A program made the position numbers and the translations under genes. This document shows, one piece after another, positions 62,101-64,000 of a stretch of 64,000 nt of DNA (positions within the stretch are counted from its first letter, which is position 1; each line of letters starts with the position of its first letter). The notes beneath the pieces are model-generated. The model was not told the origin of the DNA, made no database searches, and worked only from the letters and a program-made list of their open reading frames with translations. The stretch comes from Bactrocera neohumeralis (taxonomy: Eukaryota; Arthropoda; Insecta; Diptera; Tephritidae), in contig NC_065922.1 of assembly GCF_024586455.1 (NCBI RefSeq), forward strand, positions 26,532,089 to 26,596,088, read 5' to 3'.

Positions 62101-62539
62101 TTTGTTATTAACAAAAGCATAATATTGATATAAAAACAAATGATGCCTTCAATTGAATAATTAATTAAATATGAGGTAGCATTAAGATTATGTTTTATAT
62201 TATAAATGAGTATGAGTCAAAAGTCAAACATAAAATAACGTAGCAATCATAAAAAATAAATATAGGTATAATAGTGAAGATTGCGAAAAGAAAAGAAATT
62301 AAAAGTGTGCTATATTAATTATTTTATTTATCACACCGGCAATGATGCTTTCTGCGGCCTATCCAGAATTCGACTTGACAGCTGGTGCAGCGTTTCACAG
62401 CGTGGTCTGGTACCCAGAGGGCACTTGTGGTGTTTGGTTGTTGTATGGAGGAACTAGCGCTAGATGATGGAGCGCTGCGATCTTCCACAGCCTCCCATGA
62501 GCATATTGAAGCATTCTCTAAATTATCGGCCGCTGAACA
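59178..62539 (-). CDS. Myotubularin-related protein of the MTMR3/MTMR4 type: last three exons with FYVE domain (5' part beyond right edge)
   Basis: Exons 62539-62337, 61593-61470 and 59744-59178 join in phase (297 aa, then stop). Order: Ser-rich acidic linker (CSWEAVEDRSAPSSSASSS); FYVE zinc finger from LWVPDHAVKRCTSC to PVRLCGPCYLAVTTRIE; Thr/Ala/Gln-rich tail of 188 aa with polyQ. The FYVE has the WxPD start, RRKHHCRSCG PI3P-binding motif and all eight zinc cysteines. WVPDH plus CxxCxxEFW is the variant of MTMR3/MTMR4 rather than of EEA1- or SARA-type FYVE proteins; the fly gene I have in mind is CG3632. Such proteins are PI3P/PI(3,5)P2 3-phosphatases on endosomes. The phosphatase and PH-GRAM domains must lie right of the window. 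Intron 62336-61594 splits the Arg codon of HHCR. Confidence 0.8.
59290..59330 (-). repeat. CAG/CAA repeat coding polyglutamine
   Basis: The minus strand codes ADALQQQQQQQQRQNAAAAA within the last exon of the FYVE-myotubularin. CTG/TTG-type triplets on the plus strand give Leu- and Cys-rich false frames. Similar short Gln blocks are at 59528-59545. Confidence 0.8.
59945..60330 (+). mobile_element. Mariner family 2 fragment
   Basis: Starts TGATCAAATTTGGCTCGG at 59945, a diverged family 2 terminus. It then has pieces of transposase: SVNDDNIEKVNETVLEKSS, IREIAEDFNISYGA in a shifted frame, and VYEYEVKTVKQSSEWRSKNE near 60207-60265. About 60% of the element is deleted; inactive. Confidence 0.65.
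60406..60749. mobile_element. Mariner family 1 miniature element with both ends
   Basis: Ends TTGAGGAGTCGAAAAAGTCT (60406) and AAGACTTTTTCGATTATCCAA (to 60749), inverted and flanked by TA. Inside, in reverse, are the transposase phrase for DDAVSVRVAQQWFARFRS (about 60528-60580) and the 5' leader. 344 bp, no intact frame. Confidence 0.8.
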
Positions 62540-64000
62540 CTGTAAAGCAGATAAATTAAATTTTTCATTTTTCAGATAATACTTTGTGGCAATCGTCACG
62601 TGATTTTAACAACAAATAAAACAAGAAAACGAGTTGAACATTGACGAAAATTTAATCATTTTGCAGTAGACATGCGATTAGCCAATTTGTTCATTATTTT
62701 TTTTTATCGAAAAAAGGTTAGGCGGAATAAACGCACATTTACGCTAGGAGAACTAATTAAACCAAGTGCATATTTGTTATGAGGTTTTGCGAGGTACATA
62801 TTTGCTAAAGCAAACAGCAGCAACAACAGCAAGTTAGTATAGAAGCAGCGCAGCAATCAAAGGAGTGAAAAAAGTGCAACGCGCACAAAGCAAACAAAAG
62901 CAGCATTCGTTGGAACAGCACAAAGAACAAACGATTACAAATTGACATATCGATATGCATGTATACATATGTATGTATGTTACACATTATTTAGCACCAA
63001 GAGTTTTTTAATTAAAATAAATTATTTAGAGTAAGAGTTTTAGAGTTTTCTAGTTTTCGAGATTAAAATAGTCTTTGCAGTGTGAAAGCCAACTAGATCA
63101 ATTCATTTAAATCAATTCAATAATTTGTTCGAAGTTCTTAGGTTATATTATTACATGTTTTTTTGCACTAAGAGCTTATTAAATATAAAAATTTTTAAAA
63201 TAATTTCTTAGTTTTCGAAAGTAAAGTAAAACTCGGGGTATCAAAATCGGAAAGATCAAAATGAAAAGGAAGGTAAATTATGTCATTTTACAAAATTCTA
63301 TGATTTTGACCTTTAATGGCAGACACACATTTTTTCAAAACGTATTAATTTGGTAAGAAAAATAAGTAAGTATAAAACCGTTATTCAGAAGGTATATGAG
63401 CTGAGCGCAGACGTCCCTGAAGTTTCAGTTTTTGATATAAAAAAAAAACTATCCAAAGTAAACAATCCCTTTATTTTCTATTTAAACCGCGTTTAAATTA
63501 TTTTATGTCTCTCATATATTTTATATGGAGTTCTGATGTTTTCCATTACACTTTTTATCTCCCAAGCAAATAAAATCACAGCTTTGAAAATAAAATAAAA
63601 TTAGAGTTATACAAAAAAGATCTGATAAGTTTCATAGAAACAGTTCTTTAAAAGTTATACGCAGTTATAATTATGAATCAAGTGTACAGTATTCATGCCG
63701 TACACCATGGCGTATGAGCAACAGACAATTTATGATTCACTTGAATGAATGCTGAGTGAGTTGCTTTATGGATAAAATCTTTTAAAAAATTTATGTAGAG
63801 CGGTAAATTGTGAAACAATTGTACTTCTCCAAAGATGTAGGTTTACTTGTTTTAGGCAAAATAAAAAAAAAAACATATTTAATACATGAGAACAGAAACT
63901 TGATTTAGGCAAAGTTTAAATAGAAAGTAAGAAACTTTTAATTTTTTAGGAAAAAAATGAAACTTCAGGGAGCGTTGGCAAAAAAAAAAATCTTTGGAAA
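62540..64000 (-). other. Upstream intron of the FYVE-myotubularin gene, to the window end
   Basis: Left border is acceptor TGCTTTACAG (62549-62540). No further open, splice-bounded exon is visible up to 64000. A CAG-rich stretch at 62810-62935 and a perfect DRE-type TATCGATA (62948-62955) next to it could mark an internal start site; I cannot support an exon there. Confidence 0.5.

Noticed and set aside
1..64000. tRNA genes, CRISPR arrays, bacterial operons
   Set aside because: I saw no tRNA B-box with matching arms and no spaced direct-repeat array; gene structure is eukaryotic throughout.

Overview
The window looks like nuclear DNA of a true fly, most likely a tephritid fruit fly (Bactrocera, Zeugodacus or Ceratitis type). 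It is AT-rich, has short GT-AG introns and very many ACATACATATGTAC-type microsatellites. It also carries degraded mariner and non-LTR elements, and its genes match Drosophila genes exon by exon. The family-level assignment is inference; I ran no database search.

Left part (1-35170): I assemble one minus-strand gene here from three small exons (35136-35170, 7522-7673, 61-197) that join in phase. It would encode a signal peptide, a Ala/Thr-rich linker and the start of what looks like an immunoglobulin-type domain. Its introns are about 27.5 kb and 7.3 kb, and it continues past the left edge. The introns hold most of the transposon debris: two mariner families, a third Tc1/mariner relative, fragments of non-LTR retrotransposons, and long interspersed repeats.

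Middle (39764-46500): B9d1, a ciliary transition-zone gene, lies on the plus strand. It has a near-perfect RFX X-box 113 bp before its start codon. Downstream, on the minus strand, is a chain of short exons whose introns carry at least four box C/D snoRNAs in two paralogous pairs. This looks like a UHG-type snoRNA host gene. One pair carries a guide to a universally conserved 28S rRNA sequence, as in U18. A TTAA-flanked, piggyBac-like miniature element full of palindromes sits in one of its introns.

49182-53824: nonA, complete on the minus strand in five exons (690 aa). It is a DBHS RNA-binding protein of nuclear bodies and of fly courtship song and vision.

Right part: 56413-56968 is a two-exon 5-hydroxyisourate hydrolase gene (plus strand) of uric acid breakdown. 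59178-62539 holds the last three exons (minus strand) of a FYVE-domain myotubularin of the MTMR3/MTMR4 type, which starts beyond the right edge. The genes share no obvious pathway; this is ordinary fly gene neighbourhood with large repeat-filled gaps.
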